Part shown: in pieces, positions 16,672-24,314 of the stretch
Layout: every line of letters starts with the position of its first letter
Numbering within the stretch: position 1 is the first letter of the stretch
DNA from: JAGPHI01 sp036641735
GTDB lineage: Bacteria; Bacillota; Clostridia; Oscillospirales; Ruminococcaceae
Direction of reading: 5' to 3'
Assembly (NCBI GenBank): GCA_036641735.1
Contig: JAVWEG010000020.1
Span: 1-31,657, forward strand
DNA length: 31,657 nt
The notes under the pieces: generated by a model
Told to the model about the DNA's origin: nothing
Databases searched by the model: none
What the model saw: only the letters and a program-made list of their open reading frames with translations
Program-made: the position numbers and the translations under genes

Positions 16672-17313
16672 ATGATAAATATTTTGATTGCCTCTTTAAT
16701 GTCCGCATTATTGGCATATCTTTTAGGTTCAATAAATTTTGCTATTATTATATCTAAGCTTTGTTATCGCAAAGATATACGTACATTTGGCTCCGGAAAC
16801 GCAGGTATGACGAATGTATTACGTACATTTGGCAAAGGTGCAGCGGCAGCAACGCTTATTGGAGATATTGCTAAAGGAACAGTGGGTGTTTTATTTGGCA
16901 GAACGATATTTATCTTGATATCCGCAGATAGTAATCCTTTATATGGCGCATATATTGCTGCAATTTTTGCTGTACTTGGGCATTTGTTTCCAGTATATTT
17001 TAAGTTTAAAGGCGGCAAGGGTGTTTCAGTAGCTACAGGTGCGCTATTGGCAATAGAGCCGACGTTGATTATAGCTTTAGTGGTAATATTTTTAATTGTT
17101 TTTCTATGCTCAAAAATGGTATCGCTGGCAAGTGTTATTTGCGCGATAAGTTATCCATTGTTAACTTTTGTTTTAAACATATATAGAAATACAGAAGTGT
17201 TAATTCCTACAATATTTGCTTTTGTAATAGCACTTATTGTAATCTATATGCACCGCGCAAATATTAAACGTATTATCACAGGTACTGAGTATAAGTTTGG
17301 TACTAAAAAATAA
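16672..17313 (+). CDS. plsY: Glycerol-3-phosphate acyltransferase PlsY
   Basis: An integral membrane enzyme that transfers an acyl group from acyl phosphate to glycerol 3-phosphate, the first step of phospholipid synthesis in bacteria lacking PlsB. The product is 213 residues with five or more hydrophobic segments. Family motifs: YLLGSINFAIIISKL, then GSGNAGMTNVLRTFGK (glycerol-3-phosphate binding) and FKFKGGKGVSVATGALL (phosphate binding). GHLFPVYF precedes the last. The start is nine bases after the der stop with only a modest GAGGG ribosome site, which fits translational coupling. A terminator follows immediately. Confidence 0.95.
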   Translation: MINILIASLMSALLAYLLGSINFAIIISKLCYRKDIRTFGSGNAGMTNVLRTFGKGAAAATLIGDIAKGTVGVLFGRTIFILISADSNPLYGAYIAAIFAVLGHLFPVYFKFKGGKGVSVATGALLAIEPTLIIALVVIFLIVFLCSKMVSLASVICAISYPLLTFVLNIYRNTEVLIPTIFAFVIALIVIYMHRANIKRIITGTEYKFGTKK

Positions 17314-17322
17314 ATGGTATTA

Positions 17323-17369
17323 AAATCGCTTCGAACAGACGAATTAGTTTGTTTCGAGGCGATTTTTTT
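17323..17369 (+). terminator. Rho-independent terminator after plsY
   Basis: AAATCGC-TTCGAACA (from 17323) pairs with TGTTTCGAGGCGATTT (to about 17366) as an imperfect long stem and is followed by TTTTT. It closes the DUF512-der-plsY unit and marks the left boundary of the phosphonate cassette. Confidence 0.85.
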
Positions 17370-17406
17370 ACACTTTAGTTTCAAAAATTATAAATATTAT
17401 CAAATA

Positions 17407-17459
17407 ATTGAACAAATATATTGCATTATTGATAACAAAGGTGTAATATAGTGTTCAAT
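17407..17459 (+). repeat. inverted repeat around the phosphonate cassette promoter
   Basis: ATTGAACA (17407-17414) and its exact reverse complement TGTTCAAT (17452-17459) are 37 bases apart. They bracket the predicted promoter, one arm just upstream of the -35 and one at the predicted transcription start. This is the layout of a two-site repressor operator, but eight-base arms could also arise by chance in such AT-rich DNA. Confidence 0.4.
17421..17449 (+). promoter_or_regulatory. candidate promoter of the phosphonate cassette
   Basis: TTGCAT (17421-17426) and TAATAT (17444-17449) with a 17-base spacer. The hexamers are moderate matches, but the identical pair with identical spacing appears in front of rpmB on the minus strand in this window. 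The predicted start is near 17456. Confidence 0.4.
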
Positions 17460-17502
17460 ATAAGATTATTATTATGACATATTGAAATTAAGGAGATATA
17501 AA

Positions 17503-19107
17503 ATGAAAAAAACAACAATGCTGCGCAATATGATAAATTCTAATCAGCTTGAGTTTATTATGGAAGCACACAATGGTTTATCAGGCAAAATAGTGGAGGA
17601 AACAGGATTTAAAGGAATTTGGGCAAGTGGATTATCTATTTCGGCATCACTTGGAGTACGTGATAATAATGAGGCTTCGTGGACACAAGTTACTGATGTA
17701 CTTGAATATATGAGTGATGCTACGACTATTCCAATTTTAATGGACGGAGATACAGGCTTTGGAAATTTTAATAATGCACGCCGCCTTGTGAACAAGCTTG
17801 AAAAAATTGGGGTTGCAGGTGTTTGTATTGAAGATAAAAAATTCCCGAAAGCCAATTCTTTTTTAAAAAACAGCTCAGATTCACTTGCTCCAATTGATGA
17901 GTTTTGCGGTAAAATTACAGCGATGAAAGATGCTCAAACCGACGAAGATTTTGTAGTAGTAGCTAGGCTTGAATCTTTTATTGCAGGAGTAGGCTTGGAA
18001 GATGCTTTAAAGCGTGCTGAAGCGTATGTAAAGGCAGGCGCAGATGCTTTACTTGTACATAGCAAGCGTGCTGATTGCAAAGAAATAGACCAATTCTTCC
18101 GCGAATTTGGCACTAAAACACCTATTATTCTCGTTCCTACAAAATATTACGCTACACCGACAAGCCATTTTAAAGAGCTTGGTGTATCTACAGTAATATG
18201 GGCAAATCACAATGTTAGAGCATCTATAAGCGCTATGCAAAATGTTAGCAAACAAATTTTTGCAGAGCAAACATTGACGAGCGTAGAGGACAAAATAGCT
18301 ACAGTTCAAGAAATATTTCGTATTCAAGGCAATGATGAGCTTGAGCGTGCTGAAAAGCTATATCTTCCTCGTGGCGCTGAGGATACTTCATCAATTATTT
18401 TGGCTGCTGCAAGAGGTAACCATCTTGATGAATTGACACAAAACAAACCGAAAACAATGATAAAAGTAAAAGGTAAATCCATATTAGAAACTCAAATTGC
18501 TACTTTGCAAAGTCACGAAATTAAAAATATAACGGTAGTGCGCGGATATAAAAAAGAAGCAATAAATATACCACAAGTGAATTATGTTGACAACGATGAG
18601 TTTGAAAATACTTCTGAAGTGTATTCATTAGCATTGGCACAAAATGCTTTACGGGGGCAAACAATAATAAGCTATGGCGATTTAATATTTAAAAAACATA
18701 TTTTATTTGACTTGCTTAATTCAGATAAAGATATGGCAATAGTGGTGGATAAAGATTATAAATGCAGCAATTACAATGAATTTGTATTTTCAAGCTCTAA
18801 AGAAAACGGTGTGCTTGATGAAGTAATATGCGCAAATAAAATTGCACCTATTGCAGATGAAGATGATACTCATCATTTGTGCGGAAGTGCGCTTGGTATC
18901 ACATTTGTAAAAGGCAAAGCCATAGAAACGTTAAAAGAATTGTTGAATGAAGCGCTGCAATCGAACAATAAGAAAATGAATATGGACACTTTATTGAATG
19001 CAATGCTTGGTAAAGGCGTAGAAGTAGAAGTAGTGACTGTGTCTTCACAAGACTGGATAGACGTAAATAATATGGTGGATTTAGAGCGAGCAAGTGAGCT
19101 TGGATAA
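17503..19107 (+). CDS. Bifunctional phosphoenolpyruvate mutase / nucleotidyltransferase
   Basis: Residues 1 to about 285 are a phosphoenolpyruvate mutase, forming the C-P bond of phosphonopyruvate. Visible are FIMEAHNGLSGKIVEETGF, ILMDGDTGFGNFNN with the magnesium-binding Asp pair, and the PEP mutase signature EDKKFPKANSF, which distinguishes it from isocitrate lyase relatives. Residues from about 300 to 534 are a nucleotidyltransferase-fold domain: IILAAARGNHLDELTQNKPKTM then KVKGKSILETQI, ITVVRGYKKEAI, YVDNDEFENTSEVYSL and ISYGDLIF. Family knowledge suggests this domain makes a CMP-activated phosphonate such as CMP-2-aminoethylphosphonate; that is inference. The third residue of the usual LAAGxG loop is Ala here. 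The ATG at 17503 follows AGGAG by seven bases; the ORF extends to 17482 but would include the ribosome site. First gene of the cassette; length 534 residues fits the fused architecture. Confidence 0.9.
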   Translation: MKKTTMLRNMINSNQLEFIMEAHNGLSGKIVEETGFKGIWASGLSISASLGVRDNNEASWTQVTDVLEYMSDATTIPILMDGDTGFGNFNNARRLVNKLEKIGVAGVCIEDKKFPKANSFLKNSSDSLAPIDEFCGKITAMKDAQTDEDFVVVARLESFIAGVGLEDALKRAEAYVKAGADALLVHSKRADCKEIDQFFREFGTKTPIILVPTKYYATPTSHFKELGVSTVIWANHNVRASISAMQNVSKQIFAEQTLTSVEDKIATVQEIFRIQGNDELERAEKLYLPRGAEDTSSIILAAARGNHLDELTQNKPKTMIKVKGKSILETQIATLQSHEIKNITVVRGYKKEAINIPQVNYVDNDEFENTSEVYSLALAQNALRGQTIISYGDLIFKKHILFDLLNSDKDMAIVVDKDYKCSNYNEFVFSSSKENGVLDEVICANKIAPIADEDDTHHLCGSALGITFVKGKAIETLKELLNEALQSNNKKMNMDTLLNAMLGKGVEVEVVTVSSQDWIDVNNMVDLERASELG

Positions 19108-19117
19108 AGGAGAAATT

Positions 19118-20206
19118 ATGATTAATACATCAGTGTTTATGCAAACTTTAGCTTCTGTAGGTTACGAAAAGGTATTATCTGTCCCGTGTTCATTTTTAAA
19201 ATATCCTATAAATTATGCTGTAAATACAGGTAATTATATTCCTGTGGCAAACGAGGGCGAGGCAGTGGCAATCAGCGCAGGTATGGCACTTGCAAATAAA
19301 AAAAGCATTGTTTTTATGCAAAATTCGGGACTTAGTAATGCTATGTCTCCGCTAACATCATTAAACGCTATATACAAAATTCCGTGCTTAATGGTAATAG
19401 GATATCGAGGCAGCAGTAAAGATGAACCTCAGCATAAATTAATGGGTAAAATTACAGAAAAACTGCTTGATGATATGGATATAAAATATGAAATATTGTC
19501 GCTTGAGCAAGATGAAGCTTTGGCACAAGCAAAAAGAGCGGCAGAATATATCGAAAAATCCAATAAAATGTACTGCTTGCTTGTAAAAAAAGATACGTTT
19601 GAAGCAGTAGAGCTTAAAGACAGCGCACAAAGCAAATCCAATCTTATGAGATGTGAATTATTGGAAATACTTGCGCAATCAAGAGACAACAATACAATAA
19701 TTGTAACCACAACAGGATTTACAAGCAGAGAATTATATCAACTGGAAGATAATAAACAAAATTTTTATATGGTGGGTTCTATGGGCTGCGCTTCATCTAT
19801 AGGGCTGGGGCTTGCACTTGCCAATCCCAATAAAAAAGTTGTTGTTGTGGACGGAGACGGAGCGTTTTTGATGCGCCCATCAATTTTACCGGTATTGTCT
19901 GCACAAAGACCACAAAATTTTATGCACATAGTTTTTTCTAACGAGACATATGAATCCACAGGAAGCCAACCATTGCCTAAAATGCAATTTACATTGTCGG
20001 AAATGATGAAATTAGTGTACCGCGAAAATACGTTTTGTGCAGCAAATGTAAATGAGTTTAGTAAAGCTATAAAAGACTTTTTGGCAAAACCGTCTTTTAC
20101 AGGTTTATATGCCGAGATAAAATCTAAATGTATGGATAATCTCGGACGTCCTACACAAACAAGCGAAGAACTAAAAGAACGATTTTTGGCAGAATATAAT
20201 AGATAG
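19118..20206 (+). CDS. Phosphonopyruvate decarboxylase
   Basis: This thiamine-diphosphate enzyme decarboxylates phosphonopyruvate to phosphonoacetaldehyde, the irreversible step that pulls the unfavourable PEP mutase reaction forward. The product is 362 residues, close to the usual 370-390. N-terminal ThDP pyrimidine-binding part: SVPCSFLKYPIN and VANEGEAVAISAGMALA with the activating Glu. C-terminal ThDP-binding part: VVDGDGAFLMRPSILPV starting the GDG...N motif, with the Asn in HIVFSNETYESTGSQP, which closely follows the family pattern. The ATG at 19118 has AAAGGAG just upstream, overlapping the stop of the mutase gene. A start at 19094 would overlap the mutase gene and lacks a ribosome site. 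The gene is often called aepY or ppd. Confidence 0.93.
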   Translation: MINTSVFMQTLASVGYEKVLSVPCSFLKYPINYAVNTGNYIPVANEGEAVAISAGMALANKKSIVFMQNSGLSNAMSPLTSLNAIYKIPCLMVIGYRGSSKDEPQHKLMGKITEKLLDDMDIKYEILSLEQDEALAQAKRAAEYIEKSNKMYCLLVKKDTFEAVELKDSAQSKSNLMRCELLEILAQSRDNNTIIVTTTGFTSRELYQLEDNKQNFYMVGSMGCASSIGLGLALANPNKKVVVVDGDGAFLMRPSILPVLSAQRPQNFMHIVFSNETYESTGSQPLPKMQFTLSEMMKLVYRENTFCAANVNEFSKAIKDFLAKPSFTGLYAEIKSKCMDNLGRPTQTSEELKERFLAEYNR

Positions 20207-20217
20207 GTGTGAAATAT

Positions 20218-21357
20218 ATGATAGAAATTAAGAGAAATGTACTTTTAAATCCGGGACCTGCTACTACAACGGATACGGTAAAGCTTGCACAGTTAGTGCC
20301 TGATATTTGTCCGCGTGAAAAGGAATTTGGCGATATAATGCGCAAAATGCGCGCAGATTTAGTTAAAATAGTACACGGCAATCCCGATAAATATACGTCT
20401 GTACTGTTTTGCGGCTCGGGTACACTTAATATTGACGTATGTATTAATTCGCTTTTGCCAAAAGACAAAAAAATATTAATTATTAATAATGGAGCATATA
20501 GCTCAAGAGCTGTAGAAGTATGCGAATACTATAATTTGCCGCATATTAATCTGATGTTTGCATTTGACCAATTGCCCTGTTTAGCAAAGATAGAGGAAAC
20601 TTTAAAATCCAATCCTGATATTGCACTGGTGTATACTACACATAATGAAACAGGAACAGGTATTTTAAACCCTATTCGTGAAATAGGTGATTTGGCTCAT
20701 AGATATAATTCGGTGTTTATTGTAGATACCACTTCCACATATGCTATGCGTCCGATAAATATAGAGCTGGATAACGTGGATTTTTGTATGGCATCGGCAC
20801 AAAAAGGTATTATGGCGATGACAGGTCTTTCGTTTATCGTTGGTAACACAGAAATTATACGTAAATCCAAAGATTATCCTACGCGTTCGTATTACTGTAA
20901 TTTGTTTTTACAATATGACTTTTTGGAAAAAACAGGCGAGATGCATTTTACTCCACCTGTGCAAACTATTTATGCAGCAAAGCAAGCACTAGAGGAATAT
21001 TTTGCAGAAGGAGAAGAAGCAAAATGGGCGCGCCATACACGAGTGTTTGAAGCTATACACAAAGGATTGAGTGAGCTTGGATTTAAAGATGTAATAAAGC
21101 GTGAATGGCAAGCAGGACTCGTAGTGTCTGTAAAATATCCGGATGATACGAATTGGGATTTTACAAAAGTACACGATTATTGTTACGAACGTGGGTTTAC
21201 AATATATCCGGGTAAAATATCAGGCACAAATACTTTCCGCTTATGCAGTCTTGGTGCAATAGATGAAAAAGATATAGACACGTTTTTTGTGATTTTCAGA
21301 GAAGCGCTACAGGCAAATGACATTAAAATACCGGTAATTTACAGCATTAATGATTAA
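20218..21357 (+). CDS. phnW: 2-aminoethylphosphonate-pyruvate transaminase
   Basis: This pyridoxal-phosphate aminotransferase interconverts phosphonoacetaldehyde and 2-aminoethylphosphonate. In this setting, after PEP mutase and decarboxylase, it should run toward 2-aminoethylphosphonate synthesis using an amino acid as donor. The product is 379 residues. It opens NVLLNPGPATTTDTVK, the start motif of this class V family, then FCGSGTLNIDV (cofactor phosphate), TTHNETGTGILNPI, IVDTTSTYAM with the conserved Asp, and MASAQKGIMAMTGLSF with the Schiff-base Lys. PGKISGTNTFRLCSLG holds the C-terminal Arg. The ATG at 20218 is preferred to the GTG at 20209, because AGGTG at 20206-20210 overlaps the GTG. 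It starts 11 bases after the decarboxylase stop and the transcript ends at the terminator behind it. Confidence 0.9.
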   Translation: MIEIKRNVLLNPGPATTTDTVKLAQLVPDICPREKEFGDIMRKMRADLVKIVHGNPDKYTSVLFCGSGTLNIDVCINSLLPKDKKILIINNGAYSSRAVEVCEYYNLPHINLMFAFDQLPCLAKIEETLKSNPDIALVYTTHNETGTGILNPIREIGDLAHRYNSVFIVDTTSTYAMRPINIELDNVDFCMASAQKGIMAMTGLSFIVGNTEIIRKSKDYPTRSYYCNLFLQYDFLEKTGEMHFTPPVQTIYAAKQALEEYFAEGEEAKWARHTRVFEAIHKGLSELGFKDVIKREWQAGLVVSVKYPDDTNWDFTKVHDYCYERGFTIYPGKISGTNTFRLCSLGAIDEKDIDTFFVIFREALQANDIKIPVIYSIND

Positions 21358-21367
21358 ATTACAAACA

Positions 21368-21398
21368 AAAAAACCGCCTCATAAGAGACGGCTTTTAA
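21368..21398. terminator. bidirectional terminator between phnW and rpmB
   Basis: ACCGCCTC-ATAA-GAGACGGC forms an imperfect stem flanked by A-rich sequence on the left and TTTT on the right. On the minus strand the T run is longer (TTTTTTTG), so it serves rpmB best and phnW also. It is the right boundary of the phosphonate cassette. Confidence 0.75.
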
Positions 21399-21408
21399 TT
21401 TAAACCTA

Positions 21409-21597
21409 TTAAACTGCGCGAGTAACTTTACCCGAACGCAAGCAACGGGTGCAGGCGTATATATAACGGGGCGAACCGTTTACTATAGCTTTCACTCTTT
21501 TTACATTAGGTTTCCAAGCTCTGTTAGAGCGCTTATGTGAGTGAGATACCTTAATTCCAAAGGATACACTCTTATCGCAACAATCGCACTTTGCCAT
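21409..21597 (-). CDS. rpmB: 50S ribosomal protein L28
   Basis: A 62-residue large-subunit ribosomal protein. It reads MAKCDCCDKSVSFGIKVSHSHKRSNRAWKPNVKRV, then IYACTRCLRSGKV: the zinc-binding form with two cysteine pairs. The start at the ATG 21597 is set by AGGAGGTG at 21611-21604, six bases upstream; the longer GTG start at 21606 would overlap that site. It is transcribed alone on the minus strand, converging on phnW, with which it shares a terminator. Confidence 0.96.
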   Translation of the reverse strand: MAKCDCCDKSVSFGIKVSHSHKRSNRAWKPNVKRVKAIVNGSPRYIYACTRCLRSGKVTRAV

Positions 21598-21603
21598 TCT
21601 CTG

Positions 21604-21611
21604 CACCTCCT
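21604..21611 (-). promoter_or_regulatory. ribosome binding site that fixes the rpmB start
   Basis: AGGAGGTG on the minus strand, six bases before the ATG at 21597; an upstream in-frame GTG lies inside it and is rejected as a start. Confidence 0.8.
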
Positions 21612-21630
21612 CTTTTCAAGTAGCTCTAAT

Positions 21631-21659
21631 ATATTATCAAACTTTTCAATAAAATGCAA
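21631..21659 (-). promoter_or_regulatory. sigma-A type promoter of rpmB
   Basis: On the minus strand TTGCAT (21659-21654), 17 bases, TAATAT (21636-21631). The transcript would start near 21624, about 27 bases before the L28 start. Confidence 0.55.
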
Positions 21660-21686
21660 GCCTTTTTATAAATTAAGTTTGTTATG

Positions 21687-21715
21687 TTGTAAAAAGAATT
21701 AAAAAAATGTATAAT
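21687..21715 (+). promoter_or_regulatory. sigma-A type promoter of the M50-scpA-scpB operon
   Basis: TTGTAA (21687-21692), 17 bases, perfect TATAAT (21710-21715). The start near 21722 leaves a leader of about 39 bases. It diverges from the rpmB promoter. Confidence 0.65.
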
Positions 21716-21760
21716 ATACTAGATAAACTAAATAGAGCAATTAGAAACACGGAGTAAAAA

Positions 21761-22414
21761 ATGAATAATCTTATTTTAAAATATGCAATAAGAGCTTTAG
21801 TAATGCTCACGGCTATTCCCTGGCACGAATGTGCGCACGCATTTGTTTCATACAAGCTTGGAGACTCTACAGCTAAAGACTACGGTAGGCTTACACTAAA
21901 TCCTGTAGCGCATTTTGATTTGCTTGGGGCATTGTGTATGGTGGTGGCAGGGTTTGGTTGGGCGAAGCCTGTGCCAATAGGAGCAAACCGCTTTAAAAAT
22001 CCTAAGCTGGGTATGGCACTTACGGCTTTAGCAGGGCCTGTATCAAATTTACTGCTGGCGTACTTAAGTATGATAGTTTACAAAATTATAATTTTCTCAA
22101 GGCCGTTTGGAATAATGCAAGATGTGTTGAGTATATTGTTTTTTACAATGATTACAATGAATATAACGCTTGCTGTATTTAATCTTATTCCGATACCACC
22201 GTTAGATGGATCGCGTATATTATTACTGTTTTTACCAAAAGACGTATATTTTGGATTGATGAAATATGAAAAATACATTTTTTTGGCTTTGTTTGTTGTG
22301 CTGATGGGCGGATTTTTAGATATGCCGATGAATGTTGTAAGTAATTTTGTGATAATGCTGTTTGATAAAGGTACGTTTTTTGTTAACCTTTTATTTAGCT
22401 CAATAGCTATATAG
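21761..22414 (+). CDS. Site-2 protease family (peptidase M50) membrane protein
   Basis: An integral membrane zinc metalloprotease of the S2P/M50 type, related to SpoIVFB and RseP but shorter and without a PDZ domain. The product is 217 residues. The zinc motif HECAH (HExxH, residues 22-26) lies in the first hydrophobic segment, YGRLTLNPVAHFD follows as is typical, GWAKPVPIGANRFKNPK is the conserved juxta-membrane loop, ALAGPVSNLLLA precedes the third segment, and FNLIPIPPLDGSRIL supplies the third zinc ligand Asp. The substrate is unknown. This class regularly precedes scpA in Clostridia, and here scpA begins ten bases after its stop. Confidence 0.92.
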   Translation: MNNLILKYAIRALVMLTAIPWHECAHAFVSYKLGDSTAKDYGRLTLNPVAHFDLLGALCMVVAGFGWAKPVPIGANRFKNPKLGMALTALAGPVSNLLLAYLSMIVYKIIIFSRPFGIMQDVLSILFFTMITMNITLAVFNLIPIPPLDGSRILLLFLPKDVYFGLMKYEKYIFLALFVVLMGGFLDMPMNVVSNFVIMLFDKGTFFVNLLFSSIAI

Positions 22415-22424
22415 GGTAATTATT

Positions 22425-23135
22425 ATGGAAAGTATACAGTTTAAATTAGAAGAATTTGAAGGCCCATTGGATTTATTGCTATATCTTGTATCTAAAAACA
22501 AAATGAATATATATGATATTGAAATTGTGTCGTTAATAGACCAATATGTATCCATAGTAAACGATGCTGATGATGCTAATATGGAGAGTGCAAGTGAATT
22601 TATAGAGCTTGCTGCAAAGCTTGTGCAAATGAAATCGTATTTTCTTTTGCCAAAAAGTGAAGAAGCAGAGCGCTTGCGTGAGGAATTGACAGGGCAATTA
22701 ATAGAATACAGTATGTGTAAAACAGTAGCTCAAAAGCTGAAAATAATGTCGCAAAATGTATTTACGGTGATTAGGGAACCATATGAATATGAGCAGGATT
22801 TTACATATCGTTTGAGCCACGATATAAGAGAGCTTAGCGGTGTGTATACTTCTATGATGGGACGCGCCACACGGCGCAGAGCGCCGCGACAGGAGCAATT
22901 TGAGCCTATTGTGCAAGCTCCTTTTGTATCGGTAAGCTCGCGTATTATACATATTCTCAGGGGGCTGATTACAGGCAAAGTAAATAAGCTGCACGAATTA
23001 TTTGCCAATAGTGCAGGACGCAGCCAAACAGTAGCTACATTTCTGGCAATATTAGAATTAATGCGTGCAGGACGCATCACTATAGATACAGCAGAAGAAA
23101 TAAAAGTATTCAAGCATAATAAAAATCGCAAATAG
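22425..23135 (+). CDS. scpA: Segregation and condensation protein A
   Basis: ScpA is the kleisin subunit of the Smc-ScpAB condensin that compacts and helps separate chromosomes. The product is 236 residues. It begins IQFKLEEFEGPLDLLLYLVSKNKMNIYDI, the conserved N-terminal helix region that binds Smc, then FIELAAKLVQMKSYFLLP. The C-terminal winged-helix region contains TVATFLAILELMRAGRITI, the usual Smc-contact ending. The ribosome site is poor (AGGGTAA), consistent with translational coupling to the protease gene ten bases upstream. Confidence 0.96.
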   Translation: MESIQFKLEEFEGPLDLLLYLVSKNKMNIYDIEIVSLIDQYVSIVNDADDANMESASEFIELAAKLVQMKSYFLLPKSEEAERLREELTGQLIEYSMCKTVAQKLKIMSQNVFTVIREPYEYEQDFTYRLSHDIRELSGVYTSMMGRATRRRAPRQEQFEPIVQAPFVSVSSRIIHILRGLITGKVNKLHELFANSAGRSQTVATFLAILELMRAGRITIDTAEEIKVFKHNKNRK

Positions 23136-23154
23136 ACAAAAAGGTGGAGCTATT

Positions 23155-23706
23155 ATGGATTTAAAACAATATAAGGCGGCTATTGAAGCAATGCTGTTTG
23201 CATATGCAGAACCTGTAAGTGCAGACAAGTTAGCAAATGTATTAGAGATTGAAACGAGCGTTGTAGAAAGACTTTTAATGTCGATAAAAGACGAATACGA
23301 AACAAGCTCACACGGCATAGAGCTGTTGCAGCTTGAAAATGAATGGCAGCTTGCCACTAAAAGCGAATATGGTGCTTATATAAAAGCTGCGTTAGATACG
23401 CGCCGCAACACCCCGCTTACTTCGGCAGCGCTGGAGGTGCTTGCTATAATTGCATATAATCAGCCTGTTTCGCGCTCATTCATTGAGCAAGTACGAGGGG
23501 TAGATTCATCTTCTACGGTGCAAACTCTCTTGCAAAAAAGGCTCGTAGAGGAAGCAGGTAGATTGGATTTGCCTGGGAGGCCTGTATCGTTTCGCACTAC
23601 AGATGCATTTTTACGTACTTTTGGTATACAATCACTTTCTCAATTGCCAAGTTTGCACGATGAAGATGTGATGCCAATACAGCCAAATGAAAACGGTGAA
23701 GAATAA
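23155..23706 (+). CDS. scpB: Segregation and condensation protein B
   Basis: ScpB dimerises and binds ScpA in the Smc condensin complex. The product is 183 residues with two winged-helix domains. The first contains AAIEAMLFAYAEPVSADKLANVL; the second LTSAALEVLAIIAYNQPVSRSFIEQVRGVDSSSTVQTL with the family hallmark AYNQPV, followed by GRLDLPGRPVSFRTTDAFLRTFG, also a signature. AAGGTGGAG lies before the ATG. The stop is immediately followed by the ATG of the DUF2953 gene. Confidence 0.96.
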   Translation: MDLKQYKAAIEAMLFAYAEPVSADKLANVLEIETSVVERLLMSIKDEYETSSHGIELLQLENEWQLATKSEYGAYIKAALDTRRNTPLTSAALEVLAIIAYNQPVSRSFIEQVRGVDSSSTVQTLLQKRLVEEAGRLDLPGRPVSFRTTDAFLRTFGIQSLSQLPSLHDEDVMPIQPNENGEE

Positions 23707-24297
23707 ATGCAAATATTTTTAATGATACTTGCGTGGATATGTATAATTATATTAGCTGTTTTAGTTTTGTTTTTGGCTTTACCGATATGTTTAAAAGTAA
23801 AAATGGATTATGATAAGTTTACTGTGAAATTACGAATTCTATTTTTGTCGTTTAACTTATATCCGACTAAAAAGGAAAAAGTTGAACAAGAGCAAGAACA
23901 AGACCAATCTCAAAATGTGCAAAACAAAAAAAAGAAAAATAAAAAGTTAACATTAGATAAAATTATCGGAATAATATCTACTGCAGGAGGCGCAATAAAA
24001 ATAGTTCTGAAGGGGCTATTTATAAAACATATAGAAATAGTGCTTCCCATTCACGAAGAAAATCCTGCCGACACAGGGATAGCATATGGAAAAGCACAGG
24101 CATATTTGGGTAGCACAGTAGCTACGCTTGAGCATTTTTTACATTTGTCGTTCAAAAAAATAAATATTATACCGGATTTTACAGGAGAATTTAAATATAC
24201 TCGATATTTCTATTGTAATATATGGGGTACACCGTTTATAATAGTGATAGCGGCAATTTATGCCTTTAAAAGAATTTACAATGAAAAATTATTATAA
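23707..24297 (+). CDS. DUF2953 family membrane protein
   Basis: A 196-residue protein of unknown function. A strong hydrophobic segment fills about residues 3-27, followed by a conserved-looking strand region (LKVKMDYDKFTVKLRILFLSFNLYP). A lysine- and glutamine-rich linker (about 57-78) and a C-terminal region with AYGKAQAYLGS and IIPDFTGEFKYTRYFY follow; this latter part matches the DUF2953 layout. A second hydrophobic stretch is near the C-terminus (FIIVIAAIYAF). In spore-forming Clostridia this gene sits between scpB and the gerW-like gene, suggesting a sporulation link, which is inference. It starts directly at the scpB stop, so translation is likely coupled. Confidence 0.75.
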   Translation: MQIFLMILAWICIIILAVLVLFLALPICLKVKMDYDKFTVKLRILFLSFNLYPTKKEKVEQEQEQDQSQNVQNKKKKNKKLTLDKIIGIISTAGGAIKIVLKGLFIKHIEIVLPIHEENPADTGIAYGKAQAYLGSTVATLEHFLHLSFKKINIIPDFTGEFKYTRYFYCNIWGTPFIIVIAAIYAFKRIYNEKLL

Positions 24298-24314
24298 AAT
24301 GGAGGAATTTAGAT

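Noticed and set aside
17314..17502. Possible attachment site or insertion scar at the left edge of the phosphonate cassette
   Set aside because: No integrase, tRNA gene, target duplication or insertion sequence is visible, and the base composition looks like the neighbouring genes.
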